Notes: generated by a model from the letters alone, not told the origin. 64,000 nt of DNA from Emticicia sp. BO119 (GCF_013912375.1 NZ_JACETV010000003.1:434001-498000), one strand, 5' to 3'; counted from the stretch's first letter, positions 45,206-54,648 are shown. Numbers and translations are program-made.

Positions 45206-45241
45206 AGGCTCAGGACAGTTGATTGGACTGAGCTTTTTTTA
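45206..45241 (+). terminator. Rho-independent terminator
   Basis: GGCTCAG and CTGAGCT form a stem around ACAGTTGATTGGA, followed directly by a run of eight T residues. It ends the DUF4136-like lipoprotein transcript. Confidence 0.85.
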
Positions 45242-45596
45242 TAGGCAATAAGGGTTATTATATCTGGAACATATAATTCTATTCTTTATCTCTACTGTAT
45301 GCTACCCATTATCAATAAAAAAGAAGTACTCTTTCATAGGGTAGGTTGAGTTTTGAGTCTTATCTATACTAAGCATTTCTTAAAAGCATATAAAACCATG
45401 TTAACTAAGGTTGAGAAAATTTCATCTTCTTTCTTTTATCTAACTATGCTTTTATCAAGTATATAATTTATTCTGACAAAACTGTAAAATTTATATTGGG
45501 CTGAATCAAAAACATACCTTTAAATAAAAAATCAGTCTTTGAAATAATAATTATGTAACTTAACCACATAGATTAATTCAAAACTAATTTAGACAG
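45242..45596. other. AT-rich intergenic stretch
   Basis: I see no gene, repeat or hairpin here. It is clearly richer in A and T than the flanking conserved genes and shares this composition with the hypothetical gene downstream. Confidence 0.4.
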
Positions 45597-46250
45597 ATGA
45601 AAGCACTAATACTAACTCTTATACTTTTTTTACCAATTATTGTTTACAGCAAGGAAAAAGCACCAGATACTAAACAAACCCCCTCTATTGATACCCACAA
45701 ATCTTATTTCAATACTCCTTCACTAAACTCTGTCAATGACAGTCTGCTTTTTCAAGGGCTTATCTTTTCCAATAAAATTATTAGTAATGACTCAATTTTA
45801 CTGACAATTTTAAAGAACGCTCCTTTATCAATATCTGCATCTGACAATATTTTCAGAGAAAACTACAAATCTGTGATAATTTCTTCATTAGCCTATAATA
45901 AAGCTAAATTTGATTATTATAGTAATGGTTACACACACCAGAGTAAAATTTTCAGTTTTCAACTATTTTCTTCTCAAATAATATTCTGGCTTGTAGTTGC
46001 TATTGTAATTTCAGGACTAATTATGTCTGGATTACAATTTTATAATTCATTCAAATCCGTAAAGTTACATAAGGAAGAAATGGAAGAAGAATCTCAGGAT
46101 TATATAAGAGAAATTGAAAAAAAACTGCATTCAAATTTAGAAATATCTCTGAAAGGCATGAGGGTCAAAAACTCAATTATAGGTATTTTGATTCTATCAA
46201 TTTCTCTGGCTTTCTTTTATTTGTATATGGTTTATATATATGCAATGTAA
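45597..46250 (+). CDS. Hypothetical membrane protein with signal peptide
   Basis: I do not recognise this 217-residue protein. It has a signal peptide (MKALILTLILFLPIIVYSKE), a hydrophilic Ser/Asn-rich exported part of about 105 residues, and TM1 (IIFWLVVAIVISGLIMSGLQ). A charged cytoplasmic segment (HKEEMEEESQDYIREIEKKL) and TM2 (SIIGILILSISLAFFYLYMV) follow. The coding sequence is AT-rich. It is followed by a strong hairpin terminator and appears to be a stand-alone unit. Confidence 0.7.
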   Translation: MKALILTLILFLPIIVYSKEKAPDTKQTPSIDTHKSYFNTPSLNSVNDSLLFQGLIFSNKIISNDSILLTILKNAPLSISASDNIFRENYKSVIISSLAYNKAKFDYYSNGYTHQSKIFSFQLFSSQIIFWLVVAIVISGLIMSGLQFYNSFKSVKLHKEEMEEESQDYIREIEKKLHSNLEISLKGMRVKNSIIGILILSISLAFFYLYMVYIYAM

Positions 46251-46291
46251 CAAGTATAAATAAATCTGGTTCATCTTGTAAATACTGATGC

Positions 46292-46333
46292 AATATTCTG
46301 AAACAGGCTTGTACAAACCCGTTTCAGAATATT
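46292..46333. terminator. Bidirectional hairpin terminator
   Basis: AATATTCTGAAAC (46292-46304) and GTTTCAGAATATT (46321-46333) pair perfectly around a loop that contains AGG and CCC. It separates the hypothetical membrane protein gene from the convergent aldo/keto reductase gene. Confidence 0.75.
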
Positions 46334-46360
46334 ACGACTGGTTGCCACCCTTGAAATAAC

Positions 46361-47257
46361 TCATTTGTTACGCGCCTGCAAGGTTCCGTCGGTGGTTAAT
46401 TTCCCTCCAAAAACAGGAAACAGGCTCGCATCACCATAGTTTTTTATAGGTTTGATATTCTTAAGTACTTTCATATCAGTTTCCGAAATTTCAAAATCTA
46501 AGGCTGCATTCAGACGCATATGGTCAGGTTTGGCCGTTTTAGGCAATGGCAGTGTACCTAATTGCAGACAGTAACGAATGCACAACTGCGGGATACTTAC
46601 ACCATAGCATTGTGCCATAGCCGAAACCTCCTCGTTCTTTAACATTTCTCCATGAGCAACCGGAGAATAGGCCTCTATCAGAATGTCTTTACTCTGACAA
46701 AAAGTAATGAGGTCAAATGGTGTATTGCTTACGTGTACAAGAATCTGATTGACCATTGGTTTGACAGTGCAATGTGCCAGTATATTCTCCAGGTCGACCT
46801 CTTCAAAATTTGAAACACCTATGGCACGTAGCTTTCCGGCAGCATAGGCTTCTTCCAACGCCCGCCATGCTTCCAGATTACCTTCAAAGAAGTGTTCACC
46901 TTCTCGGAAGTCCGTCCAGGGCTGAGGGCTATGAATAATCATGAGGTCTATGTAGTCTAATCCTGTTTTTTGTAATGACCCCTCAATTGCGGCCACCGTT
47001 GCCGCATAATTCTTAATGGCGGCATCAAGTTTGGTTGTAACAAAAATTTCTTCACGTGGCACGCCACAGGTTCTGATACCCTCGCCAACGCCTCTTTCGT
47101 TGCCGTATGCTTGTGCGGTATCAATATGACGATACCCTATTGCAATAGCAGAACGAACCGCCTCTGTCGCTTTGCTATCTTCAATCATCCAGGTTCCGAG
47201 TCCTAACTTCGGAATCTCAACCCCATTTGACAGGGTAAATGTTTCATTTAAAATCAT
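46361..47257 (-). CDS. Aldo/keto reductase
   Basis: This is a 298-residue NADPH-dependent reductase. AKR motifs are GYRHIDTAQAYGNERGVGEG (with catalytic Asp and Tyr), VTTKLD (Lys), LDYIDLMIIHSPQP (His), AIGVSNFEEVDLENIL and LPKTAKPDHMRLNAAL for cofactor binding. It probably reduces aldehydes such as methylglyoxal or 2,5-diketogluconate-type ketones, as in the AKR5 group. It is the last of four same-strand genes that run from 49242 and are divergent from an AraC regulator. Confidence 0.95.
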   Translation of the reverse strand: MILNETFTLSNGVEIPKLGLGTWMIEDSKATEAVRSAIAIGYRHIDTAQAYGNERGVGEGIRTCGVPREEIFVTTKLDAAIKNYAATVAAIEGSLQKTGLDYIDLMIIHSPQPWTDFREGEHFFEGNLEAWRALEEAYAAGKLRAIGVSNFEEVDLENILAHCTVKPMVNQILVHVSNTPFDLITFCQSKDILIEAYSPVAHGEMLKNEEVSAMAQCYGVSIPQLCIRYCLQLGTLPLPKTAKPDHMRLNAALDFEISETDMKVLKNIKPIKNYGDASLFPVFGGKLTTDGTLQARNK

Positions 47258-47372
47258 GACTAAATCTTGTTGTTTCGGATTAATAAAAATTTATGCGTCC
47301 CTTTTTTGTTGTAAGGAAGCAGCATTTGTACTCCTAATATTAAAGGAATAATGCATCGGGTTAATTTCCGTT

Positions 47373-47858
47373 TTATTTAAGCCCCTTGTACTCTTCATCA
47401 GAAACAGGATTTAACCATTGCACAATACCTTTATCAGTGTTTGGAAGGATATACATTTGTTGTAGCCCCACTTCTTCGCTTGCTCCGTGCCAGTGTAAGG
47501 TATTGGGTGGACATTTAATGACATCGCCTTTTCTGAGTGTCTGGCGGGGTTGTCCTTTTATCTGATGATAGCCTACTCCGTCTGTAATGATCAGTATCTG
47601 ACCCGAAGGATGCGAATGCCAGTTGCTTCTGGCTCCCGGCTCGAAATACACATTGCCTATCACAGTTGTATAAACTGAGTCGTGCGGTACCAGTCCTGTA
47701 TTCCAGGCTTTGCCGGTAAAGGTTGTAGAAGGGCCTAAAGCTCCTTTAGGAAATATCCCTTTTTCAATAGCATTAGCTGATTGCTTCCGTGAATTAACTG
47801 AGCAACTATGAAGTAAAATAACTAAAGCTGTCAATCCTGCTAATCTGATTTTTTTCAT
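47373..47858 (-). CDS. Cupin-domain protein with signal/lipobox
   Basis: This 161-residue protein starts at ATG 47858 (MKKIRLAGLTALVILLHSCS), giving lipobox LHSC. The cupin beta-barrel has GNVYFEPGARSNWHSHPSGQ with His ligands, GVGYHQIKGQPRQTLRKGDV and KCPPNTLHWHGASEE. It resembles quercetin-dioxygenase-like or carboxymuconolactone-associated cupins that often accompany AKR and AraC genes. The reaction is unknown. It starts 28 bp after the acetyltransferase gene stop. Confidence 0.88.
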   Translation of the reverse strand: MKKIRLAGLTALVILLHSCSVNSRKQSANAIEKGIFPKGALGPSTTFTGKAWNTGLVPHDSVYTTVIGNVYFEPGARSNWHSHPSGQILIITDGVGYHQIKGQPRQTLRKGDVIKCPPNTLHWHGASEEVGLQQMYILPNTDKGIVQWLNPVSDEEYKGLK

Positions 47859-47885
47859 TTGATTATTTCTCATTGTTCTACTATT

Positions 47886-48458
47886 TTAATGTTCTATATT
47901 TTTCAGTATTCTTGCCGGAACGCCCCCTGCTATCGTATTGGCCGGAACATCTTTTGACACCACCGCTCCGGCAGCTACTACCGAGTTTTCGCCAACTGTT
48001 ACGCCGGGCAGAATGATTGCTCCTGCACCAATCCATACATTTTTCTGAATATGAATAGATTTTAATTCAAGGGCTTTACGTTCTGAAGGTTTAACCGGAT
48101 GGTTTTCGGTAATTAATTGAACATTAGGCCCTATCAATACATCATCATCAATAGTGATACCACCCAAATCCAGAAAAGTGCAGTTTTTATTGATGAAAGC
48201 ATTGCGCCCGATATGAATAAACCGTCCGAAGTTAGTATGAAACGGTACAAAAACCGTTGTACTTTCATCAACTTTTTTATCAATTATTTTCTCTAAACAC
48301 TTTCTTATCTGGTTCCTTTCTGTTGCGTTGTTGAGTTCGACAGACCATTGCATGGTTGTATTTACAACCTCAGTAATTTTATAATATTCGGGGTCATCGT
48401 ATGTGATGATACCACCAGCAAGCATTCGTTCGAATATGGTCAGATGGTTTATTTGCAT
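47886..48458 (-). CDS. Sugar O-acetyltransferase (hexapeptide repeat)
   Basis: This is a 190-residue left-handed beta-helix acetyltransferase of the Maa/LacA/NodL group. It has the N-terminal Mac-type segment (MQINHLTIFERMLAGGIITY) and hexapeptide repeats (IHIGRNAFINKNCTFLDLGG, IGPNVQLITENHPV with the catalytic His). NVWIGAGAIILPGVTVGENS and the final VVAAGAVVSKDVPANTIAGG follow. It transfers acetyl from acetyl-CoA to a sugar hydroxyl. It lies 13 bp downstream of the outer-membrane gene, so they form an operon. Confidence 0.94.
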   Translation of the reverse strand: MQINHLTIFERMLAGGIITYDDPEYYKITEVVNTTMQWSVELNNATERNQIRKCLEKIIDKKVDESTTVFVPFHTNFGRFIHIGRNAFINKNCTFLDLGGITIDDDVLIGPNVQLITENHPVKPSERKALELKSIHIQKNVWIGAGAIILPGVTVGENSVVAAGAVVSKDVPANTIAGGVPARILKNIEH

Positions 48459-48471
48459 CGGGCAGACTATT

Positions 48472-49242
48472 TTATACTTTTTTGAAATTCTTACTAAAAT
48501 TATAACTTAGTTGTACATTCCAAATAAAATTCTTGTTGCCGGGTATATCTGACTTAAACGTCTGGTTAATGGTGGATTGCAGGGTAAAAGGAAAATTCTT
48601 TCGTGACAGAATCCCCGTAGCAGTAAAATAACTTCCTTTATAGGCATCGGTATAAAGCAAATACACCATCGGAATCAGCTGAAAACGCATTTGTCCGCCC
48701 AGTTTTATATTTGACACAGAAGTATTGAAAAACAAAACGTGGGTATTCTGCGGCCCGCGTTTTTGCAGGGCTTTTCCGTACAGATAGATTGCTCCGACGC
48801 TCCAGTTTGGTGAAATCTGATAACTGGGTGCAACTTCTCCTGCACCGAATCTGAGTAGCTCAGTAATTTTGGTAGTTGACCCATTATCGTTAATTTCTGT
48901 TCTGAGTAAATTAAAGGCCGGATGCACTCCTAACCTTACACTGAATTTCTGTTGCTCAATAATCCGATAGCGTAACCAGAATAACATTCCTCCCTTGCTG
49001 GCATCGGGTACGAGGCGTATGTCTGGGTCGAAACTGAATCTTTTTTTACGCCACGATAAATTCATGATAACAGCAGGGCTGTTTAAAGAAAAAGTCGGTA
49101 TAATCGAAAACCCGTTATTAGTCAGCCCTACTGAACCCGAAAAGTTAGCAACAGACTGCGTGGTATCAGGCTGTTGGGCATACATACAATGAAGTGAAAG
49201 TACTAAAAATGTCTGGATGGTAAATATTCTGAAAACGCTCAT
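48472..49242 (-). CDS. Outer-membrane-associated hypothetical protein
   Basis: This 256-residue protein has a signal peptide (MSVFRIFTIQTFLVLSLHCM, ending YAQ). It has many amphipathic beta-strands (GSVGLTNNGFSIIPTFSLNS, FWLRYRIIEQQKFSVRLGVH, IWNVQLSYNFSKNF), suggesting a small outer-membrane barrel. No family name is recognised. It is the first gene of the four-gene minus-strand set and lies 164 bp from the divergent AraC regulator. Confidence 0.72.
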   Translation of the reverse strand: MSVFRIFTIQTFLVLSLHCMYAQQPDTTQSVANFSGSVGLTNNGFSIIPTFSLNSPAVIMNLSWRKKRFSFDPDIRLVPDASKGGMLFWLRYRIIEQQKFSVRLGVHPAFNLLRTEINDNGSTTKITELLRFGAGEVAPSYQISPNWSVGAIYLYGKALQKRGPQNTHVLFFNTSVSNIKLGGQMRFQLIPMVYLLYTDAYKGSYFTATGILSRKNFPFTLQSTINQTFKSDIPGNKNFIWNVQLSYNFSKNFKKV

Positions 49243-49373
49243 TTGTAATAGGTTATAAATCCGATAAAATTAACAATACAAAATTACGGCAGGATAAAAC
49301 GGGATGTCTTATACATTTTACGGGAATACTTACCAATTTCAATGGTGGCGATTTATATATGAAATATTCAGAT

Positions 49374-49381
49374 TAATTTTG
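49374..49381 (+). promoter_or_regulatory. Probable -7 box of the AraC gene
   Basis: TAATTTTG matches the Bacteroidota TANNTTTG consensus 25 bp before the ATG at 49407. No good TTG -33 element is present at the right distance, which fits a promoter that needs an activator. Confidence 0.4.
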
Positions 49382-49406
49382 GTTAGGAATTAAACAAAAC
49401 AAGCAG

Positions 49407-50291
49407 ATGCTGATATACGATACTATTAAGAAATACAGCGAAATGTTCAGTAATCCCATGTTGCATCCGCTAATTAATGTGGTTGACCTGAGCAGGTCAC
49501 AGATGTGGCCAAGAACCAGATTCATGATGGAGTTTTATGCCATTGTTATAAAAGACAGCAGATGTGGGGAGTTCAGATATGGGAATCAATACTATGACTA
49601 CGACGAAGGAACCATCGTATTTTTTGGACCCAATCAGGTAGTTACGCACGAACCTGAAGGCGAAATGCACCAGCCTTATGGAACGGCACTGGTTTTTCAT
49701 CCGGATTTAATCAGAGGGACTTCTCTGGTTAAACACATTCAGGATTACTCCTTCTTTAGTTATAAAACCAATGAAGCCCTTCACGTTTCTGAAAAAGAAA
49801 GAGTGCTTGTTGATATATGTTTTGCCAATATAGAAGCAGAAATCAAGCAGAATCTGGATAAGCACAGCAGAATGCTTATTGTAGCGAATCTTGAATTATT
49901 GCTGAAATACTGTTCGAGATTCTATGACCGCCAGTTTATTACGAGAGAAGCTGTGAATCATGGCGTTATAGAGAAATTTGAGCAGCTTTTGCAAGGGTAT
50001 CTCACGGGTGAAAAACTTAAAGTCAATGGTTTGCCCTCGGTGGCCTATTTTGCAGACGAACTGCACCTTTCGCCCAACTATTTTGGTGATTTGGTAAAAA
50101 AAGAAACCGGAAAAACTGCCCTTGAGTTTATGCAGTTAAAATTGCTGGAGGTGGCCAAAGAACGGATTTTCGATAATACTAAATCACTGAGCGAAATCTC
50201 TTATGAATTAGGCTTTAAATATCCTCAGCACTTTACCCGCTTTTTTAAACAAAAAGTTGGTGTAACTCCGCATGAGTATCGAATGAATTAA
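49407..50291 (+). CDS. AraC-family transcriptional regulator
   Basis: This 294-residue protein has an N-terminal cupin-like effector domain (FRYGNQYYDYDEGTIVFFGP) and two C-terminal helix-turn-helix motifs (VAYFADELHLSPNYFGDLVK and LSEISYELGFKYPQHFTRFF, ending KQKVGVTPHEYRMN). It is divergent from the outer-membrane, acetyltransferase, cupin and aldo/keto reductase genes. This is the common arrangement for an AraC activator of a neighbouring oxidoreductase operon, so that operon is the likely target. Confidence 0.95.
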   Translation: MLIYDTIKKYSEMFSNPMLHPLINVVDLSRSQMWPRTRFMMEFYAIVIKDSRCGEFRYGNQYYDYDEGTIVFFGPNQVVTHEPEGEMHQPYGTALVFHPDLIRGTSLVKHIQDYSFFSYKTNEALHVSEKERVLVDICFANIEAEIKQNLDKHSRMLIVANLELLLKYCSRFYDRQFITREAVNHGVIEKFEQLLQGYLTGEKLKVNGLPSVAYFADELHLSPNYFGDLVKKETGKTALEFMQLKLLEVAKERIFDNTKSLSEISYELGFKYPQHFTRFFKQKVGVTPHEYRMN

Positions 50292-50353
50292 AAAATACAG
50301 GTCTGTTATCAGGCAGATAAAGGCTATATAGATGTAATTCTATAGATGAGGAA

Positions 50354-50416
50354 CAATTTGTTTTTTTCAAAACAAATTGTGATTAGCAAAAAGCTTCCGG
50401 CTTCGGGAGCTTTTTG
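50354..50416 (+). terminator. Two hairpins ending the araC transcript
   Basis: CAATTTGTTTT / AAAACAAATTG (50354-50379) is a perfect stem with a TTTC loop. AAAAAGCTTCCGG / CTTCGGGAGCTTTTT (50388-50415) forms a second stem ending in T residues and is the likely terminator. Confidence 0.8.
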
Positions 50417-50768
50417 TTTCTGGTTTTCGGAATGCCTCGAAGCTGATTGTATGAGGGTATCGAAACCAGATTATTATTAACTCGTTCATTTCTTTACCTG
50501 CCCACATGGGCGGCTCTGCCATGAATGCATCTATCTTAAACCTTTCATACCTAAAACAGATTTCCCTGCCTAAACATTTTGGCTAAAGCCAGTCAGGGTT
50601 TTACAATTTAATCCCCCTATTTAATAAAGGGGTAATAAATGTAATCTTCCCGATTAGCTTTAGCCAGAACTATGTACATAAGTATGGCAATTGTTAAACT
50701 TCCACAAGAACCCATTCGCAAACCTGTCATCTCCTTCAGGAAGATCTTTCGAACAGATAGGGGCACAT
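50417..50768. other. Non-coding gap with GGCTAAAGCC-type repeat
   Basis: TTTTGGCTAAAGCCAG (50577-50592) and TAGCTTTAGCCAGAA (50655-50669) bound a segment with CCCCCTATTTAATAAAGGGG, which itself forms a hairpin. This is a composite palindromic repeat related to the one near 34471. No gene is seen. Confidence 0.55.
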
Positions 50769-53243
50769 TTACTTCCACTCACAATCCTCATCCAGCCACT
50801 CGTAGCCCGGCTCAATCGGAGCACCATCAGGGGCAGCCAGAGAATTAGACGGGATGGTAATATCCGGATTATCTTCAAATTGTTTGATTTTCAACAAGGC
50901 CAGTCGTGCGAAACCTGCACCATCTACTGTATTGCTTTTCAGCCAGTCCTGTATATCGTCAATGGCCCCATAGGCATTGGCGCGTGCTTCCATAGCGGCA
51001 TCTTTGTTGTTGGCTAAGGTCATCAACTGGTCTAAGAATAACATGGCTACCATGCGGTCAATCTGGGCATAATAGCTGTTATTTTTAAACATTTCAGGCT
51101 TTTTCCAGAGCTTTTGTACCATCAGGCTTGATACCTCTGCCAGTGTTGGCAGGTCGGGTTTCATTACTTTCTGGCTTACTAATCTGGCGCTACGCTCAGG
51201 GTTCAGTATCAATCTTAAAGTAAATGCAGCCGATGCTTCTGCCGGAGCGAGCGGGTCGAACCCTAAACCTGTACGGCGTTTGAATACCTCCCTCGGATTA
51301 GCCTGATAACGGAATGCTCTTGGAGGAATCATTTTCAGGATATGGTCAGGCACAGCTAAAAACTCAGGTGTCAGCGTCTGCATTAAAGCATTGAAGGCTT
51401 CGCGCTGTTTGGTGGCTGGTACAGGGTCGTAGATTACCTGTCCGTCGCCACGCAAAGCAAAGTTATAATCTGCACCACCTAATACTTTTGCTGTTGCTTC
51501 TGTCTGATAGCGGTGAAACATATACATCGGCACTAAAACTTCTTCAACTGTAGACATTGGTGAATTAGCCCTGATTTTTTTGTCGGTAAACTCTCTCAGA
51601 GCAACTCTGCGTAGCTCTATCACTCTTTTTAATTCTGTTACGGCATCGCCACCGTTATCCCACAAGTGTGCCGATGGACTCACGGAGCCTTCCGGGCGGG
51701 CATCCTGATCGGTTAAGAACCTTAACCCCTTTCTAAGAGTATTCTGTACTATTTTCTCTAACTCTGCTTTCTCGTTCAGATTATCGGGAAAATCCTGATA
51801 ACCCCAGATGATAGAGGCCTTGTCGTACTCGCCTATACCCATTGAGTAGGCACGCGAAAGATCGAATCTGCCATTAGCATAGCTAATGAGGGGATGCGGG
51901 TAATCCATTACCGAGGCACGGCCGTTGATGCTCGAAATATAGTTATGCGGAAGCCCCAAAGTATGCCCGATTTCATGGGCCGATAATTGTTTTAAGCGAT
52001 CCAGGGCCATCTGGTTGATTTCCTGTACTTTTGAAGTATCGGTTTCATAATTACCGATAAACCCTTGAGCAATCAGGAAATCCTGACGTACTCTTAATGA
52101 GCCTAAAGTTACCTTGCCTTTAAGTATCTCTCCGGTGCGTGGGTCTATGATACTGGCGCCATAAGACCAGCCACGGGTACTACGGTGTACCCATTGGATG
52201 AGGTTATAGCGTATATCCATAGGGTCAGCATCTGGCGGAAGAAGTTTCACCTGAAACGCATCTTTATATCCGGCGGCTTCATACGCCTGATTCCACCATG
52301 AACCTCCTTCCATCAATGCAGAGCGGATAGGCTCGGGTGCGCCAGGATCCATATAATAGATGATAGGTTTTACCGGCTCACTCAGAATAGAAGTCGGGTC
52401 TTTCTTTTGCAGACGATGGCGCGAAATGTATCGTTTCGTGATAGGCTCGCTGATAGGGGTAGCATAATCAAAGAACGAAATGCCCCCATAGCCTATGCGT
52501 GGGTCAAATTCTCTTGGGGTAAATGCCCTGCTTTTTCTATCAGCCTCTATATCAGGTAACTCAATAAATGAGTGGTGCTGGTGCATCGTGATAATATTGG
52601 CAGTAGGCACTACCTCACGCAGATAACCACCGGGGTTGTCGCCTGTCAGGGTAATAATTACTTCAAACTCTGAATTTTTGGGGAAATTTTTTGTATTGGG
52701 CAGATACATGGCACTACGGGAAGCATCTAAACGAAAGGTTCCCTGTCTGCTACGGGCAATATCCTGAATGGCCCCTACGGCATCCTGAATCAGAAAAGGT
52801 GTCAGGTCTACTAATACTTTGCCATTGCTTTCGGCTTTTATATCAAATCCGAAGTGTACCGATTTAGCAAACGACTGATCTACTGCATTTCTTTCAAGAG
52901 GGTCGGCTGAAATGGCTCTGTAAGAATAGTTAGGCTCAACCATCAGTACTTTGTTGCCACTTCTCTGAAACTTCACTACGTGTTCCTGCCCGAGACGCCC
53001 ACGGTCCAGGCCGATGTCGTTTGAGCCTACCCCCTGTGCCAACGACGGGTAGTACAATAACTCTGAATCAAATTTGTTGATTTCGAGATACACTTTGCCG
53101 TCTTTGGCATTCCAGTAAAAATTCAGAAAGCCTTCTCGTTTATCCATTCCGGTAGTAAAGGCATCAATTGATTTGGGGTCTTGTGCCATTGAACAGACAC
53201 TGATTATCAGCAAGGCCAGTGTTTTGATGAAGTGTTGTTTCAT
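50769..53243 (-). CDS. Large zinc-dependent metalloprotease (DUF5117/DUF5118)
   Basis: This 824-residue secreted protein has a signal peptide (MKQHFIKTLALLIISVCSMA). It has N-terminal DUF5118/DUF5117-like regions (DKREGFLNFYWNAKDGKVYL, LDRGRLGQEHVVKFQRSG). The metzincin zinc motif HEIGHTLGLPHN lies near residue 423, followed by ASVMDYPHP as the Met-turn. A long C-terminal DUF4953-type region ends WLDEDCEWK. Family members are periplasmic or outer-surface proteases of Bacteroidota; the substrate is unknown. It is followed by an unrelated riboflavin/citrate block and is probably monocistronic or paired with the DUF1684 gene upstream. Confidence 0.93.
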   Translation of the reverse strand: MKQHFIKTLALLIISVCSMAQDPKSIDAFTTGMDKREGFLNFYWNAKDGKVYLEINKFDSELLYYPSLAQGVGSNDIGLDRGRLGQEHVVKFQRSGNKVLMVEPNYSYRAISADPLERNAVDQSFAKSVHFGFDIKAESNGKVLVDLTPFLIQDAVGAIQDIARSRQGTFRLDASRSAMYLPNTKNFPKNSEFEVIITLTGDNPGGYLREVVPTANIITMHQHHSFIELPDIEADRKSRAFTPREFDPRIGYGGISFFDYATPISEPITKRYISRHRLQKKDPTSILSEPVKPIIYYMDPGAPEPIRSALMEGGSWWNQAYEAAGYKDAFQVKLLPPDADPMDIRYNLIQWVHRSTRGWSYGASIIDPRTGEILKGKVTLGSLRVRQDFLIAQGFIGNYETDTSKVQEINQMALDRLKQLSAHEIGHTLGLPHNYISSINGRASVMDYPHPLISYANGRFDLSRAYSMGIGEYDKASIIWGYQDFPDNLNEKAELEKIVQNTLRKGLRFLTDQDARPEGSVSPSAHLWDNGGDAVTELKRVIELRRVALREFTDKKIRANSPMSTVEEVLVPMYMFHRYQTEATAKVLGGADYNFALRGDGQVIYDPVPATKQREAFNALMQTLTPEFLAVPDHILKMIPPRAFRYQANPREVFKRRTGLGFDPLAPAEASAAFTLRLILNPERSARLVSQKVMKPDLPTLAEVSSLMVQKLWKKPEMFKNNSYYAQIDRMVAMLFLDQLMTLANNKDAAMEARANAYGAIDDIQDWLKSNTVDGAGFARLALLKIKQFEDNPDITIPSNSLAAPDGAPIEPGYEWLDEDCEWK

Positions 53244-53315
53244 AGAGGATATGTTTGTTTTTATGGTTGGTTTTTGTGGTGGGGTTATTCGCAGAGGTGT
53301 ATGCTTATTCAGGTT

Positions 53316-53906
53316 TCACTTATAAACCTTCTCCCCCACCTTAATCTCGGCTTTTATAAAGTTTTCTTTCGGTGGAATCGGGCATATATAGCTTTCGTTG
53401 TAGGCGCAATAAAAATTATGTGCATTATTAAAATCAATCTCTATTTTATCGCCTACCAGCTTATCTTTCTCAATATTAATGTAGCGACCGCCACCATAGG
53501 TTTCCTTGCCACTGGTGAGGTCGCGGAAAGGTAGAAGATAAATTTTCCCTTCATCAAAAAGGCTTACTGTATAGTTTTCACCATTTAGTAAGAAGGTGGC
53601 TTCACCGGCTTTTTTGAATTCAGTTTGGGTACTGTCGGTCATCAGAATCAAGCTTTTTCCACTATCAGAAGTGCCCTTAAATTCTGCCTCTATCCGATAA
53701 TCGACATTCGGTTCAAAATATTTAAAGCCTGTGAAATCGGACAGATTAGCAATGGGAGAATCTTTCTCATTTGTCAGGTTCTGTGCATATTCATTACGTT
53801 TTTCGCTGATGGTGGCAATATAATCTTCTGTTCCGCGAAGTGAGTAAAACAAGATGCCAGCAATGGCTATGACAAGAAAAAAGAGGACGAATTTGTTTTT
53901 AAACAT
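53316..53906 (-). CDS. DUF1684 protein
   Basis: This 196-residue protein has an N-terminal signal/anchor helix (FVLFFLVIAIAGILFYSL). It carries the DUF1684 signature IEIDFNNAHNFYCAYNESY and ICPIPPKENFIKAEIKVGEK at the C-terminus, with the two cysteines conserved. GKIYLLPFRDLTSGKETYGG is also typical. The family is widespread in Bacteroidota and Actinobacteria and has no established function. It lies 72 bp upstream of the metalloprotease on the same strand and is divergent from riboflavin synthase. Confidence 0.9.
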   Translation of the reverse strand: MFKNKFVLFFLVIAIAGILFYSLRGTEDYIATISEKRNEYAQNLTNEKDSPIANLSDFTGFKYFEPNVDYRIEAEFKGTSDSGKSLILMTDSTQTEFKKAGEATFLLNGENYTVSLFDEGKIYLLPFRDLTSGKETYGGGRYINIEKDKLVGDKIEIDFNNAHNFYCAYNESYICPIPPKENFIKAEIKVGEKVYK

Positions 53907-54018
53907 AATGTTGTATGATTATAAGTAAACCTGCGCTAATATACTTAATAAGAACTTTTATTCGCTATTTTAAGTTGAAATATCGTAATTCGCAGACGAA
54001 AAATCACCTGATATTAAT

Positions 54019-54648
54019 ATGTTTACCGGAATTGTAGAGTCAATGGGTCACCTCATTGAGATTCAGCCTGATGGCACAAATTTAACTTTTACTTTTGAAT
54101 CTGATATAGCCCACGAGCTAAAAATAGACCAGAGTTTATCGCATAACGGCGTTTGCCTGACAGTAGTTGAACTGCTGAACCTTGAAAACGAAACCATCAA
54201 AGGAACGAACGGCGATGCGGCGGTTCGCTATAAAGTAACTGCCATTGATGAAACCCTGAAAAAAACCAATTTAGGTAAATTGGGTATCGGCGATAAAGTA
54301 AATCTGGAGCGTTGTATGCCTGCCAATGGGCGTTTCGACGGGCACATTGTACAAGGTCATGTCGACCAGACTGGTATCTGTACCGCTCTTGAAGACCAGA
54401 ACGGTAGTTGGCTGATTTCGTTTGAATATGATGCCTCAACCAATAATATTACGGTTGAAAAAGGGTCTATCTGTGTGAATGGTGTGAGTCTTACAGTTGT
54501 CAATTCAAAAGACAATGGTTTTAGTGTGGCTATTATTCCTTATACATGGGAGCATACCAATTTCCATCAGCTGGCAGTGGGTAGTACTGTGAATCTTGAA
54601 TTTGATATATTGGGTAAGTATATGCAAAGGATTTTGCAGAGGAGGTAA
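54019..54648 (+). CDS. ribE: Riboflavin synthase, alpha subunit
   Basis: This 209-residue enzyme converts two 6,7-dimethyl-8-ribityllumazine molecules into riboflavin and a pyrimidine. Two lumazine-binding repeats are clear. Repeat 1 has MFTGIVESMGHL and LSHNGVCLTVV; repeat 2 has GRFDGHIVQGHVD and SICVNGVSLTVV. VNLERCMPANGRFDGH is the joining segment. The length and motif set are normal for the trimeric enzyme. No FMN riboswitch or other rib gene is next to it; it stands alone. In some annotations the same gene is named ribC. Confidence 0.96.
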   Translation: MFTGIVESMGHLIEIQPDGTNLTFTFESDIAHELKIDQSLSHNGVCLTVVELLNLENETIKGTNGDAAVRYKVTAIDETLKKTNLGKLGIGDKVNLERCMPANGRFDGHIVQGHVDQTGICTALEDQNGSWLISFEYDASTNNITVEKGSICVNGVSLTVVNSKDNGFSVAIIPYTWEHTNFHQLAVGSTVNLEFDILGKYMQRILQRR

